DNA of 64,000 nucleotides from Wuchereria bancrofti. Taxonomy: Eukaryota; Nematoda; Chromadorea; Rhabditida; Onchocercidae. The translations under genes and the position numbers were made by a program. Of the stretch, positions 1 to 12,382 are shown piece after piece. Below the pieces are notes generated by a model. That model was not told where the DNA came from. It did not search any database and worked only from the letters and a program-made list of their open reading frames with translations. Every line of letters begins with the position of its first letter. The stretch's first letter is position 1. The DNA lies in the NCBI GenBank assembly GCA_005281725.1, contig SSBO01000009.1:5278363-5342362 (forward strand), given 5' to 3'.

Positions 1-1013
1 AAGGAAATTTAATATTGCACGATTTACGTTTTAGTAATATGCATAGTAAGTGAACCTTCAGTCACTGAACTATATTCGTATCCTTGATTAAATTCAGTTA
101 TATTTGAGTAACATCGAATATCCGCTTTAGGACTTGTGGCCATATGGATAAAATGATTGCACTCAGACACTGAATACCTTTGTTCTGTGTTTACTTTCAG
201 AAATGTGTTTCCAGCCATTGTGATTTATTAAAACATAGATATCGAATATTTGTCATGTAAGAAGAACTGAGATACAAAAAGTAAATTGTGAATTCCATAT
301 TTCTTGAAGGTTTCCGTATGTTGTTGATTTCGGCAACTGATGAACGAACAAATCATTTGCTCTATCAGTGGATGATTGCAGTAAATGTGCAAGAAGCAAA
401 CATCACAAAAATGTTCGAAGTTTACTTGCAAAACAACGGGGATCAAACAATCGTAAGTCATATTATCGCACGTTTTAACATCTATTCATATTAGCATCAA
501 AAAAGATATTTCCAGAAATTTTTGTTATTTTAATTTTTATCATGATATTACGTGAACATTTGAATTATTTCATATTTTCGTTTTTTCAGGCATTAACTGT
601 GAAGAATCGGTACAGTGTGCAACGCTCGTTTCGGATTTCTTGTTCGCATCCAGAGTACGTCCGGATTGAAAATGATATCGTTATGCTTTCTGGATACAAA
701 GCAACTGATGTTTCTATAATATTCCTGCTAAACAATGGAGTGAAATTACCTGAGGTATTCATCTCATCTTTTTTTAATGCTTATAATGGTAACAAAACAT
801 TTTTTATTTGCAGCTGAATTTTTAAACATTAATTTTCAAATCTTTCTCCTGCAATTTCTGTAATTCCTCCTTATTAATCATTTGCAAGTTAAAATTCAGA
901 TTTGATCATCTTCCAAAAATTTCTTTCATTTCCAGGTGCTTATATTTGTTACGAATGTGGAAAACAATCTTCAAGAAGAAGCCTATTCTATGAAATTGAT
1001 TTATCATGATTAG
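1..1013 (+). CDS. nph-4: Nephrocystin-4 (NPHP4), C-terminal exons, 5' end outside window
   Basis: Exons seen: <1-45, 310-452, 590-754 and 936-1013 (TAG). Phases agree at all three junctions (phase 1, then 0, then 0). The joined tail resembles the C-terminal immunoglobulin-like part of nephrocystin-4. Recognisable pieces are an ITKMFEV segment, then RYSVQRSFRISCSHPEYVRI (vertebrate proteins have a similar TYTNPY...F.L.SDHPE.LRF stretch), and the end VLIFVTNVENNLQEEAYSMK followed by LIYHD. The family's ending is also an acidic stretch plus EEAF-VKVIY. Nephrocystin-4 is a structural protein of the ciliary transition zone and acts with NPHP1; in nematodes this means ciliated sensory neurons. The acceptor at 308-309 (TTCTTGAAG) is weak, but it is the only one I found that keeps phase. 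A 64-codon antisense ORF at 24-218 lies mostly in the first intron and is not taken as a gene. Confidence 0.85.
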
Positions 1014-1810
1014 AGACGAATCCCTACCAAAAACACTTCAGTGCAAGATAAAACACTTTTGAATACCAGTGTGTAAAATATCAAAGGACAAAACTTCAAA
1101 TTATAATATTACCTCCAAAACAAAATTGACTTTAGGATTACTCTAGTTTTGTTCTAGCATGATATTTTAAGTAAGCCTCTTACAAAGTATACAACGGTGT
1201 TGTACCTTGTATTCCTTTTCCTTCCAATAATCAAAATTTTGGCCCGCTGATTAATTACCGACAAAAGAAATATGTGGTTAGAAATCAACCTGTAATTACA
1301 TTAAAACTTTAAGGTGGATGAAAGTTTTTGCTGAGAAGTTGAAGATTAGAGAAGTTTTTCTTTCAACGTAATCAATCCTACTAGTTAGGTATTCATTCTA
1401 AAAGTTTATACAATTCTGCGATACATATGGTAGTAGTTATATTTGAAGTCGAATAATAATAATTCAAGTATTAATGCAATGCAGTATAGGATATACTAGA
1501 ATCCAGAAAATAGTTCACTCAAATTCAAGTTAACTTCCTATTTGTGGACTAAGATTTACATTTTTCTGGTGTTACTCTTGATGGTATAACCACTCAAGAT
1601 CCTTGGGGTATGCTTATCGCACTGCTAAGTCCAAAATACTTTGTCCAATCGGTTACCCTTTGTTTGCATAATGGAAACTACCAGGTATCGATTTCAGTTA
1701 AATCTGAAAATTTCGTTCAAGATAGAAACTTAGATTTTTGTAATTTAACTTTAATTGAATTAAAGCTCTGATTTAAAATGCTATTTGTTTCTTCTCCAAT
1801 CTTTGTTAGA

Positions 1811-2845
1811 TATATTCTGATAATACATTGACGTGTAGTTGTTGTTTAAATACATTGAACAGGCAAGGATGAAAGAGTCATACGTTATTTATGACCCCAT
1901 CGTACGCTCGTATTGCATCATTTTTCGTCATCCAATCATCAGAAAAAAAGATTAAAATTTCAGCTGTGTCTCGCTTTTCGTATTTGTGTGTAAAAAAAAT
2001 CCTTTAGCAATCAATTAATCAATTATTCATCCAATCAGTCGATTAATCATCCATTCATTCGTCCAACTTCATTGACAATTATATCCTTTTTATTGCTTAA
2101 GATTCGGGACAATATTTATGGATAGATAGGTCTGTCATTGTATCCATGTTATTCTCTCTCGGCCATTATTGTGCACAAAGTTTTCCTTCCTATCTTCAGA
2201 AAGTTTCTGTCTCGTAGTTTTCTTGCTTAAGCACACAAAGGTATTCTTTCTTCTGTTTCAAATAGCGAATCTCCCAAAAATAGATCTCCGGGCTATCAAG
2301 ATAGATGTCAGGTAATCCTCAGTACCTGGGAAAAGATGAAGAACCAGTCCCCACGCAACAGCAACCGTGAACGTAGCAAGTGCAGCATATGTGGCTCAAC
2401 GAAAACTATTTCAACTGATTCTGTTTTTATGCGGTTTCTATTCTCAAAGATGCCAAAAAAAAAGTGAAGAAATATGAATATTTCTAAATCAGTTTCGAAA
2501 CTCTTTCAAGCGATAGAAGATATCTGTAAATATATAAAAATGTAAAAGGATAAAAAGGACATAATTATCAATAAAGTTACTAACTGAACAATGACTTATC
2601 GACTGACTGGATGAATAATTGATCAACTAACTACCGAAAGATTTATTAACATACAAATACGATCAGTTAGGCACAGCTGAAATTTTAATCTTTTTTTTTT
2701 TCAATGATTGGATGACGAAAAATGATGCAATACGAGTGTACAGTGGGTTGTCGTAAATAAAATACTCTTTCATTGAATGTATTTAAATAACAAAATGTAT
2801 TAAGTGGGTCAGTGTATTAACAGAATATATTCAATAAAAATGAAG
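1811..2845. repeat. ~1 kb inverted-repeat (foldback/MITE-like) element
   Basis: Two arms of roughly 290-315 bp (about 1811-2098 and 2530-2845) are imperfect reverse complements, separated by about 430 bp. The best conserved core is GCATCATTTTTCGTCATCCA, around 1914-1933 in the left arm and as its reverse complement near 2709-2729 in the right arm. Flanking blocks also match: TTTAAATACATT at the outer part, and AGATTAAAATTTCAGCTGTG and CAATTATTCATCCA further in. Weaker similarity continues outward (TATATTCTG...AATACA on both sides). No transposase ORF lies between the arms, so this fits a decayed non-autonomous DNA transposon with long terminal inverted repeats. I could not define a target-site duplication. 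An old inverted duplication is the alternative. Confidence 0.7.
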
Positions 2846-3717
2846 GGAAAAGAAATAAGTTTGGTTATGTGTTTAATTAGAATCGAGAAGTTTCAAAATT
2901 AGAATGAAACTTATAATGCATGCGAACTCAAATGTATAGTTCTTTTGAAATTAATATAATTTTAATGCTCCAAGGAATTCATCCATTTGTCTCACAGTTT
3001 CTAGAAATTTTATTTATATCTTGTCATTTTCATTAATGAATGTTACTAGATATAGATCAAACTAATAATTTTATAATCATATAGCAACCTGGAAAGAATT
3101 TCCAGGAGCAGCAATTAATCTAGTAACTGAAATAAGCAAATTCAACTGCACTTACAGTTCCAATTAAATGCATTTGCGATACATACCATGTGTCAAATAT
3201 ACAATAACTACAATGCAGAATGAATCGCGAAATTAAATATTCTTAAATTAGCGCTTAACAAAGCTGCTGTTATACATTTCCTGTTGTGTAATCCTTTCAT
3301 TTATTTCTTTACACTTTTAATGTGACGGAGTTCAACTGTCTTCTTAAACATTTGCAAGCGTTTTATGATATTTCTCAAGCACTTAGGTCCACAGTACAAG
3401 CTAGTTTTGATAGTCCTTTAGGAAATATGCACTATTTCTAAATCTGATAACAGTATTACTTTTATTGAGGTTGAAAAAAATAAAACTTTTCTATGAGTCT
3501 AAGATAATATAAGATTTTATATATTATAGTGATGATGTGATCAATTGTTGGTAACAACGAAACAAAGCATTGGGAAGCTGTCTCAGAATTTCACTCACTC
3601 TTTTCCGTTTTTGGATAAGTAAATTTCGCTTTATTGTTTTTAAAGTCCTTGCTTCTTATCAATACGTTTTACTCCCTGATCCATCCAGTTATCAATTTAT
3701 TGATAACTCCCGTATGT

Positions 3718-3835
3718 GTACATGCCCAAGTATGTGTATGTATATGCATGTGTGTGTATGTGTTTTATGTTTATATGTTTGTATTTATGTATTCATGTAT
3801 GTATGTGTGTATGTATGTATGTATCAGTATGTACT
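3718..3835. repeat. TATG/TGTA-rich microsatellite
   Basis: About 120 bp of imperfect TATG and TGTG units (for example ATGTATGTATGTATGTAT near 3796-3826). Two overlapping ORFs cross it and give Cys/Val/Tyr/Met-rich low-complexity peptides, which are artefacts of the repeat. Confidence 0.85.
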
Positions 3836-6186
3836 CACATGTCTGTTTCTGTTTAAGAATTTTTCCAATGTAAAAAATTCAATATTTGTTGGCAGAGTTC
3901 CCGAATTGACAACCACGTGGCTTAAAAGTGTCGCTTGTCTATACTAAATACTTTTTAGTTTGATGAACTATTTCACTGAACTGGCCGAGAATGCACCAAG
4001 CATCACTGGAACTACCTGACAACAATGACATGAGAAATGAGTGAATGAATAGTATAAAGGAAGAAGGACGCAAATGGGTACAGAGATGTTTCCTGAAGAT
4101 CGAACGAACCCACTCATTACCATACTTGTACTAAAGGTTAAATTATCGAGAATGACTCAACTACAGCAGTCAATCTCGATGTTCAGCATATGAGTCACGA
4201 ATATTCAATGAATGTTACCTGCACACTTCAATTTAATGCAGAAGGATGAATAATTGCGTACGTGGAGCAGTTATCGAAATTATCAAGTTTGCTACTGAAT
4301 ACTCACTCGCTTGTAACTATTTCTTCGATCTCCATCATCATATCACTTGTAAGAAATGATTTCCTAAGCGAAAGACTTCGACGTCAAGCCTTTTGAATCA
4401 TTGAGTTTAAGATCACGATGAATTAACTTTATAAGACAAAAGTTTTGCAAATAAAAGAGATATGCAAAATGAAAGACGGAAAAAAAAGAAGAGAAAAGAG
4501 AACAACTTCTGATCTGATGTGTAACTCATCCTTTACATGATTGATCGAATGTTCTGAACTTCCATTTTCGATTTAGTCTCTCTGCTCCATTCCTAAATTT
4601 CAAGCAGAATGAAGTGATTCCCACACTTACCTTCCCTAACTCCCCTCACTGGTGTTATTCATGTCATGAATATTTGCTGATATCGTTATCACTCTTATCA
4701 TATTTGTTTTGCTGACAGTGTTTTGCTAAGAGCAATCGTTCACATGGGAGTTGTTGACCAGTGAGAAAGGTGAGTATGGAAGAATCCGGAGTTCAATTAC
4801 GTTTTGCCGAGGCACATTTATATTCACAGCGGTCGGTATGGTTTTCTCGAACTGGTTTCCGATGGAATTCTTGCTTGTTTCATATGACACTTTCCTTAAT
4901 TTTGGTAAACATCACCATTTGAAATAATGATATTTTAAAATATCAACAATAACGATTGTAATGTAAAAGTCACGAGGTCACTAAATAGAAGAACTGCCAG
5001 CAACCTACCGTAACATCTTGCTAGCTGGTCAATTTTGAGAGCTACCGATATGTGTTGACATCTCGGAAATTTGTCTTGGCGTTTATGTCCTATCCTAATG
5101 TTTGCTGTTGAGCCAGTAAACTATATTGACTGTTTCGCTATATCCAATAAAAACATTGATACATTCATTTATATTCATTCGAGATAATATCATTTCTTTC
5201 CTTTTCAATAGAAATCTTTTCAAAGCAAATAATACTTCCAGTTTTTTTTTTTAAAAAAAAACAAAGAAAAAAATTAAAAATGAGCTTAGAATATTTCTTG
5301 TAACTGACTTGTCAACGACTTACGGGATAATTTTTAAACCATTGCATTTGATTACTAATTTGTTAACACCAATTTCTTTTTGCTACATATTTGTCGCTTT
5401 TCCTTTCCACATGGTAAACAGCTTTTCCGTTTATCATAGTTTTTGTCTAGTCGCTCGATTTTCTACGATTTATGAATCCTTCTATTCCTATCAGAATCGT
5501 AAAGTCCCCGCCGATGGTAATGACAGGGCCGTGGAATAGCTGATATGTTAACTAAAAGCCGTTGATGAGATGTTACGAATTCTGCTATGAGATCGTGGCT
5601 ATCACACCATGAATTTTTCGAATGAAACTTCACTAACCAAATGATTGAAATATTTGACATCTTCTTGATAAGTTATTTTAAAATGGAACCGAAGTTACAA
5701 AGGCGGTAAAGAAGGAAGAATAAGCAAGTCTGGATAATTCTAAAATTAACTACTGTATTTAATAAAAATTATAGTCAAAACATTGATCTTTTATAATACG
5801 ATATAGTAAACGTAAACGTGCGAAATGCACTTAAGTAAAGGGAAAATGAGGCGGAATTTTAGCAAATTTCAAATGGGATTTTAAAAGGAATGTGAAGTCG
5901 CACTGCAGTTTTTCTTTTTTTCTGCATCATCATCTAACAATATATCAATTGTGTCATTATCAACATACGTGCCAATTTATACATCGAGGAATATTTCAAA
6001 AAAAAGAGAGTAAAAAAGTTTTAAATCAATTTTTAATAAGCACTCCTTACAAACGAACAATCCTGAGATCGTTTCATATTTCAGTAACCTTGTTCCTTAT
6101 TCTGGAACTGAAAGAACCAAAATGTATAAATATTAAATTAATACATAAATATTAAACCCAAATACCGGTCCGTTTGATTTTGAGTT

Positions 6187-6356
6187 GTTTGATCCTTCCT
6201 ACTAGTCTAATCCTTTTATGGAAAAACGTGCGAAAAAAAAGGTAAAACAGGTAAAACATGACAGGATTATTGCATAAAGTCAATATGCTAAGTTCGTTTA
6301 TGTGGTCCATCACTTTGTTTGATCCTTACGTGACCTACTGACCTAATCCTTTTACG
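6187..6356 (+). repeat. Pair of imperfect direct repeats
   Basis: The block GTTTGATCCTTCCTACTAGT plus CTAATCCTTTTATG (6187-6220) recurs as a diverged copy at 6317-6356 (GTTTGATCCTTACGTGACCT, then ACTGACCTAATCCTTTTACG). The copies are about 100 bp apart in non-coding DNA. No function is evident. Confidence 0.6.
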
Positions 6357-6814
6357 ATTTTTTTTAGCATTTTATGATTCAGAATTAATTCAATAAAATA
6401 GTTTTAAACTTTAAAACGCTTTAAAAATTAAACTGGAAATTTCCGTCATCGCGTGAGAGTTTGCGATAAGAAAAATGATGGTGGAAGAAAATTATAAACA
6501 TAGCTACATGGCCGACATTTAAATGACGTTTTTCCTTTTCGCAATCGACTAATTGTCAATAATGTAAAATTTACTGCATTTGACAAAGCATTTCAGTATT
6601 TTTTTGGTTTTTTTCAGCACTCAATTTTAGTAATTTCAGCTCATGCATATATCATTTTCTGTATCATCGCAATGTGGTGAATAGTGACGCCAGATGAACC
6701 GAGAAATCTTATTCATATATTATGCATAACTAAGAATTGGACTATTATTGCACTTTCAGCATTTTTCGGATGTATTTTAAAACACTATACAAAAAAAATA
6801 AACATTTTAATAAA

Positions 6815-6850
6815 TCTGAGATTTGCTACCTTTCAGTAGCAAATCTCAGA
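6815..6850. repeat. Perfect 15-bp hairpin
   Basis: TCTGAGATTTGCTAC at 6815-6829 is followed by a 6-nt loop (CTTTCA) and its exact reverse complement at 6836-6850. It lies in otherwise empty intergenic DNA. It is too short for a typical pre-miRNA and there is no evidence of expression. Confidence 0.8.
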
Positions 6851-7778
6851 ATGAGCTACAGTTAATGACTTACCTTGCAAAGCACCGCTTGTCAAGTAAT
6901 TAAAAAAGCTAAAATTGCAATTCAACATTCTTAATCATGTTCACATAATTTTAATTACTCCATTCTCCATTGCTGCTTCCATTGCTTCTCCTACATTCCC
7001 ATTTTATTCTCTCTGATAGCTTCATGCTCTCCAAGCGTTCCCTTTCCTGCAAACTGTAAGTCGAAAGCAACCAAAACTATATTTCACAGTGCATCATCAC
7101 TATACCTTGCTTTAAGAAAATTAAGATCATTATTTTTAATTATTTGCAAGTCCTATCGACAATTCTGAAGCGTAGCTGTTACCAGTAAAAATGATGAGAG
7201 AATGATATTGTAGTGTCTGTCATTAATGATTATCTTTCTGACTATAAACAGTGATATATAAATAGAATTAATTTTGTTTATTTCATAGAGATGTTCAAGA
7301 ATTTTGAAGATCACCTTCGAGCGGTAAAGAGGAATGAGAACTGTGACTTCCGCCAAAAATACAGTAACCAGTAAAAAGACGTTCCATTATCATTATAAAT
7401 AGACAAAGCAGATGAGTTGCGATATAATATGACGTGACCATTCTTGCAAGCCAAAACTAAATTATTTGAACTATTCATGGTCCAATCATTCGATAAATAA
7501 GGCAAGATGATTTGATTGCTGTCAACATTAATCATATTTATTCACAGTGATTAAATTTAAATGCCAGTCACTCAGTGGTAAACTAAGAACTGTTCACTGT
7601 ATTTTGCTGAAATAACTCAGCAGAATTTTTGGTAATCATCTGTTGTTTTTATCACTTGATATATGCCTAATTACAAGAAATTTTATCACATCATTAAGGC
7701 GTTAAAGGTGACAGGTGAAAGATTTTGCAAACACTGAGCAATTCAAAAACAAGCATAAAATGCAGTTCAGGGCAAGTC

Positions 7779-7848
7779 AATTGATGCTTGAAATTAAAAT
7801 TTTAAGCAAATTTCAATTGATGCTGAAATTAAAATTTTAAGCAAATTC
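7779..7848 (+). repeat. 35-bp tandem duplication
   Basis: Two adjacent copies of a ~35-bp unit (CAATTGATGC[TT/T]GAAATTAAAATTTTAAGCAAATT), differing by one T and the last base. It looks like a recent slippage duplication in non-coding DNA. Confidence 0.8.
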
Positions 7849-8360
7849 ACAAAAAGTTAAGTTTTCAAGAAATAATAATGTGGTATAATGAAATTAATTT
7901 CCCGAATTACTTAAAATAAACATGTCAATTGAAACTTTGATGCATTAGTGACATTCTCCCGCTCGCTCTTCCCTTGCTTGTTTATGAAGTTTCAATCAGG
8001 AAAAAATTTCCCAACAACTACACATTTGTCATTAACGTGGGAGGAAGAATCAAGTCACCGGCACATGGTGATTGAATGATTAGAGAAGTTCCTTCACGAT
8101 GGGCGGTGTCATCGGACGTTTGTTTGTGGGCGGCACACATTCCTGGGGCAGCATCTGAGGGTTTCCGTCTCCTCTAAACATATTTAAAGGACATGCAACC
8201 CCGGTACTATTCGATAGCAAACTTTAACTAGCAAGTTTACATACTGCTATTATTACTATCTGTCATCATTAGTCACTGATACTATTATTTAGCAGTACGG
8301 TACAACTGTTGTCAGGTTCTATTACTGCGTTTAAAAAGAAGGAAATTTTATTTCCGTCAA

Positions 8361-10429
8361 ATGGCTCCAACAAGTAAACATAACCGTAAATTGAAAATCG
8401 AAGGCACCGATTTACCCACAGCCAAACATATACCAACTTCTGCATCCTGTAGTTTGGAAGATCACAAAAGTGCATTCGTTTTTCAATTAGATGGTCAACC
8501 TAAACAATCTTGTATTGACAACGAAATTTGGCCACCGGTGTTCAAGCCTGAATTTCTTAGGTATGATTTGAAAAGGAAACATTTTTGTCCACTCCTGAAT
8601 ATTCAAGTGTGTATTTCTACTGCAGTGCATTCTATAAATCTACCTTCCTGGAAATTTTAAACAAACTCTGTTAGTTTGATTTTTTTTGCAGAAGTGCAAA
8701 GTCTATGGCACCACGTGATAATGACATCTTCGTATGTACTTATCCTAAGTGTGGCACCACATGGATACAACATATTTGTTCACAGCTGCTAACTGAGAAT
8801 TACGGACCACAGGTGGGACAAGGTAAGCATATTATTTCATTTCTCCCTCATTCACCACCACTTGAACCTCTCTTTAATATGCTAATTTCAGAACTGTGCA
8901 TAACGAGTCCAATGATTGAACGAATGGGTGCAAAATTTGCTGATAATTTAGAAGCTCCACGACTATTGAAAACACATTTCACATGGTACAATGTACCAAA
9001 AAACAACAATGCCAAATATATTCTTGCAGTTCGAAATCCGAAAGATTGTCTTACAAGGTTATCTTATAACTTAACAGTCTCAGCACTTTTGCAAATTTTG
9101 AACTGAGTAAGGTTTTTTGTTACCCAAACTTCGAACTAATAAGTTAAAGTTTCAGCTACTTTTTTCACAATCGCAACTTCAAAATCTACAATTACGAACA
9201 TGGTGATTTTTCTGCCTTCTTCGAACTTTTTCTGACGAAAAATATTGCATTCGGAAATTATTTCGACTATCTGCTTAGTTGGCTTCCACATATTAGCGAT
9301 GAAAATGTGCTGTTTTTGAAATATGAGGACATGTGCGCCGACTTACAACAAGCAATTGTGAGAATTGGTGAATTTTTGGGCGGTAAAGCTGCAAAACATG
9401 TTCAGAATGAGGCTATATTAAGTCAAATTGTGGCAAACAGTACGATCAAATCTATGAAGAAAGATCAATGGCGATGGTTCCCAGAAAATAATCTGTAAAT
9501 TTTTAACTGATTTTTGAACTAGACATTAAACATCTCTCGAAGTCTTCAAAGATTATTATTATCATGAGTATACGTACTAAGTTTGAGAAACATAGAAGAA
9601 AAGTGATTACTCTTTTCTACCCATGCACATATAACAGAGGTTCCGGTCATTTCTGCATTTTTGATAAATTAATTCGATTAAAAAAAAGGAGGATTTGCTA
9701 TAGTTCAACAGCCATTTCTAAAATCCACGTCATTTAGATAAAAAACAGTTAAAAGAAGAGTCAAAAGACTGATCATTTAAAATGAAATCGATTAAGGGTG
9801 ATAAAAAAGTACCATGTGCAATTTGATTGATCATTTCTTTTTGGCAATATGTCGATGTTGTAAAAGTACAGACATGTGAGACATTATCTTTTCGACATCA
9901 ATTAATCAAAATTAGAAAAGTAATTTGGTGATTTGTAGTACTATCTAAAAAAAAATGAAGCAAACGCTTACTTGCTCCATTGCTATTCATTGTTCCGAAT
10001 CTGATTTTTTGGCAATTCAAATTTGATATTTTCAGACGACAAAATATTTTCATCCGAAAAGGTGGAAGCGGAGATTGGAAAAATTATTTTACACTTGATC
10101 AGTCAAGGCGATTGGATGCTATGTATCAAAAATATCTATCCGGAACAATTGCGGAACATTGGTGGGAGGAAGAAATGGCTTGGGACAATATAGAAGAGGA
10201 TATCGGAATTGAAGCCGATTTGTCATCCGTATCCATTGCTGATGGATGTATCAATAATAGTTCTGCCAGTTCAAGAAGAGATTCCCTGGAAGATTTCCAG
10301 GGAGATTCCATCGAATCCACCGATCTGAGCATTTTGAAAACGACTATTCAAAAATACATCCCATGGCGTGAACGTGTATCATCACAATCATCATCAGGAT
10401 ATAATTCATTGTCCTCATCCTTATATTAA
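8361..10429 (+). CDS. Cytosolic-type PAPS-dependent sulfotransferase, 409 aa
   Basis: Exons 8361-8560, 8692-8822, 8892-9057, 9156-9494, 10036-10429 (1230 nt, all phases agree). The enzyme family moves sulfate from PAPS to hydroxyl or amine groups of small molecules. The PAPS 5'-phosphosulfate loop TYPKCGTTW is at about residues 83-91 (family TYPKSGTTW). The catalytic histidine is in LLKTHF (His139). The 3'-phosphate site [12 protein letters not shown] has Ser166 and forms only after splicing at 9057/9156. The end motif RKGGSGDWK is at about 286-294. C. elegans has a related enzyme, SSU-1; orthology is not proven. Odd points: an N-terminal extension of ~60 residues and a ~90-residue acidic, Ser-rich tail after the SULT core, against a usual length near 290-300. 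The exon 3 donor is GTTATC. A possible AATAAA signal is at 10561. Confidence 0.9.
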
Positions 10430-12359
10430 AGTACTTCCACTCATCATATTTTATTAAAGTACAATTGTACTGCAAATGTTATATGCAAATTCATTTAAAT
10501 TCAGTTTCCGATAGTTTTTAACAGCTTTGCTGCATCTGAACCACCACCTATCACTATTGAAATAAAAGTTAGTGACTGCACTCTTCATACAAATTATTTA
10601 CAGCTGACGACGACTCTTCGAGTCTGATCTTTGCAATCTCAATATTGTATACCTGATAATAATAGCACAATACCTCACTTGATAATGTTCACTTTAAAAT
10701 TATTTCTATGGTGTCTCCGAGTTAAAATCTTAAAGCAATTTCAAATTTCACTACTTTATAATCAACATTTGCTCTGATTAATTTCATTATCGTTTTAAAT
10801 AAATTCTCTTATTATTATTTTGGATAATAATTTCTATCATCTCAAATCCAGAACTGAGCTTTGATTTCTTCTGCGCCAAATATTTCTGTGCTCAGGTATT
10901 TGAATAAGCTATTTTTCGGAAATCTTCGATGCGATATGAATGTGCTGCTGCTGATCACAAAAACAATTTAACGATTTGTTAAGCTATTTTACTTATGTTT
11001 TAAGTCAAATCATTTGTATATTTAAATTCAATGCAATCCATTGATATGTATGTATATATTTGTCCAAAGAATTTCTCTTTTCGTGAAAATTGATAAAATG
11101 TATATTTAAATCAATAGTAAAAATTAATAAAATGACTTAATTTAACTTGATAATTAACATCAAACGATCGGTCGTTCTTCACACTACCGACAAAAAATTT
11201 AATAGTTAAAGATTCACGCCGGAAAATTATGGATCTTCAAATATTAACAGAACTGGGCAAATAATATTTCTTTTTATTCCTTAAAACGTGTGTTTTTGAT
11301 CAAAAATTAGTAAGAAATTTGATGAATTTAATATAAGAAATAAATTTTATGATAAAATATGTGGAAATATCAAGGTAAACTGAAGAAATAACTGTTGCAA
11401 ATGTTATAAGAGACGAATGGAGTTGTGTAAAAGTTTTACACAGGGCGAAATAAAATCGTTTTCTTTAAAACAAAATAAAAATTTATTATTGTGAATGAGG
11501 TTTTATTTAACCTGCAACATAGGTATCAATCTATTTATTCAGCTTTGTGAATTGATTATTTGAGAAAGTCAGAAGATATTAAGTGAACTGGAATGTGTGA
11601 CACTGAAACAAAGATTTTGATAAGATTACAACTTTTTGTTGTTTCATAAATCTAACTTTTTTAGAAGTGGTGAAGATTTTCTGGGATCTTAGAATTTCTA
11701 TTTCAAACGTTTATTTTTTCTATGAAACAGTCGAAAGCAGTAAGATAGCGCATAATGTAATATATGAGTAAATGATTGTTACATGTTATATATATGTTCG
11801 TTCCAGAAAACTGAAAAGGAGTGGAACACCGCCACGCTTTCAAAACGTTAGTTTAAATTTAGCGATTTTACACTTCCATTAGCAGATTTACAAGATTTAA
11901 AGCAGTATATGTAAGCATGTGTATGTATACTTTTTGAAAGTTAAAGTCACTATAATTTAATTTTAAGAATTTACAGATAATATCCATTTCTTAAATAGCG
12001 GTCGTAATTATTATTTTGTATAATTAATTAATTAATTTTTTCGTAAATATTTGGCTACTTGTTTATTTTTTGGTTTACTAAAACTTTAGTTGGACTAATA
12101 GACAATCAAAAAATACATAAATTTACAAGTAAGAATATTTGAAATTGAAATGACCCTTTGAAGGTTTATAAAGCTGTTTATGAAAATCATAATAAAAGTA
12201 CAGAATGGCATAAAAATAGCTAGAAAATATTCAGGAAAAATATTGCTTTGATTTCAGTCCTAATTGCCAATACGATCATAAAGGCATAAGAATAGACGTA
12301 ACAACAAACGTAACATAGTTGTCCAAAAAACTGAACACTTCTATCGAATCAATTTTCAC

Positions 12360-12382
12360 TTATATATATATATATATATATA
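12360..12382. repeat. (TA)n microsatellite
   Basis: About eleven uninterrupted TA units. Confidence 0.95.

Larger units (their letters stand above)
1014..8360. other. Gene-poor AT-rich intergenic region
   Basis: I see no convincing coding exon in these 7.3 kb. The ORFs present are short, full of Phe/Ile/Tyr from AT-rich codons, and lack a recognisable domain or matching splice partners. The interval contains the inverted-repeat element at about 1811-2845, a TATG-rich microsatellite, a pair of direct repeats near 6.2-6.36 kb, a perfect hairpin at 6815-6850 and a 35-bp tandem duplication near 7.8 kb, all listed separately. The last 250 bp (about 8100-8250) are less AT-rich and include TATTTAAAGG near 8180. 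They are probably the sulfotransferase promoter region, which is inference. Confidence 0.6.

Noticed and set aside
24..218. 64-codon minus-strand ORF
   Set aside because: Lies mostly in the nephrocystin-4 intron (46-309) and overlaps the first exon by ~20 nt; no domain and no splice partners.
3570..3947. 125-codon ORF with Cys/Val/Tyr-rich middle
   Set aside because: Caused by the TATG microsatellite; a second frame through it gives an equally odd peptide.
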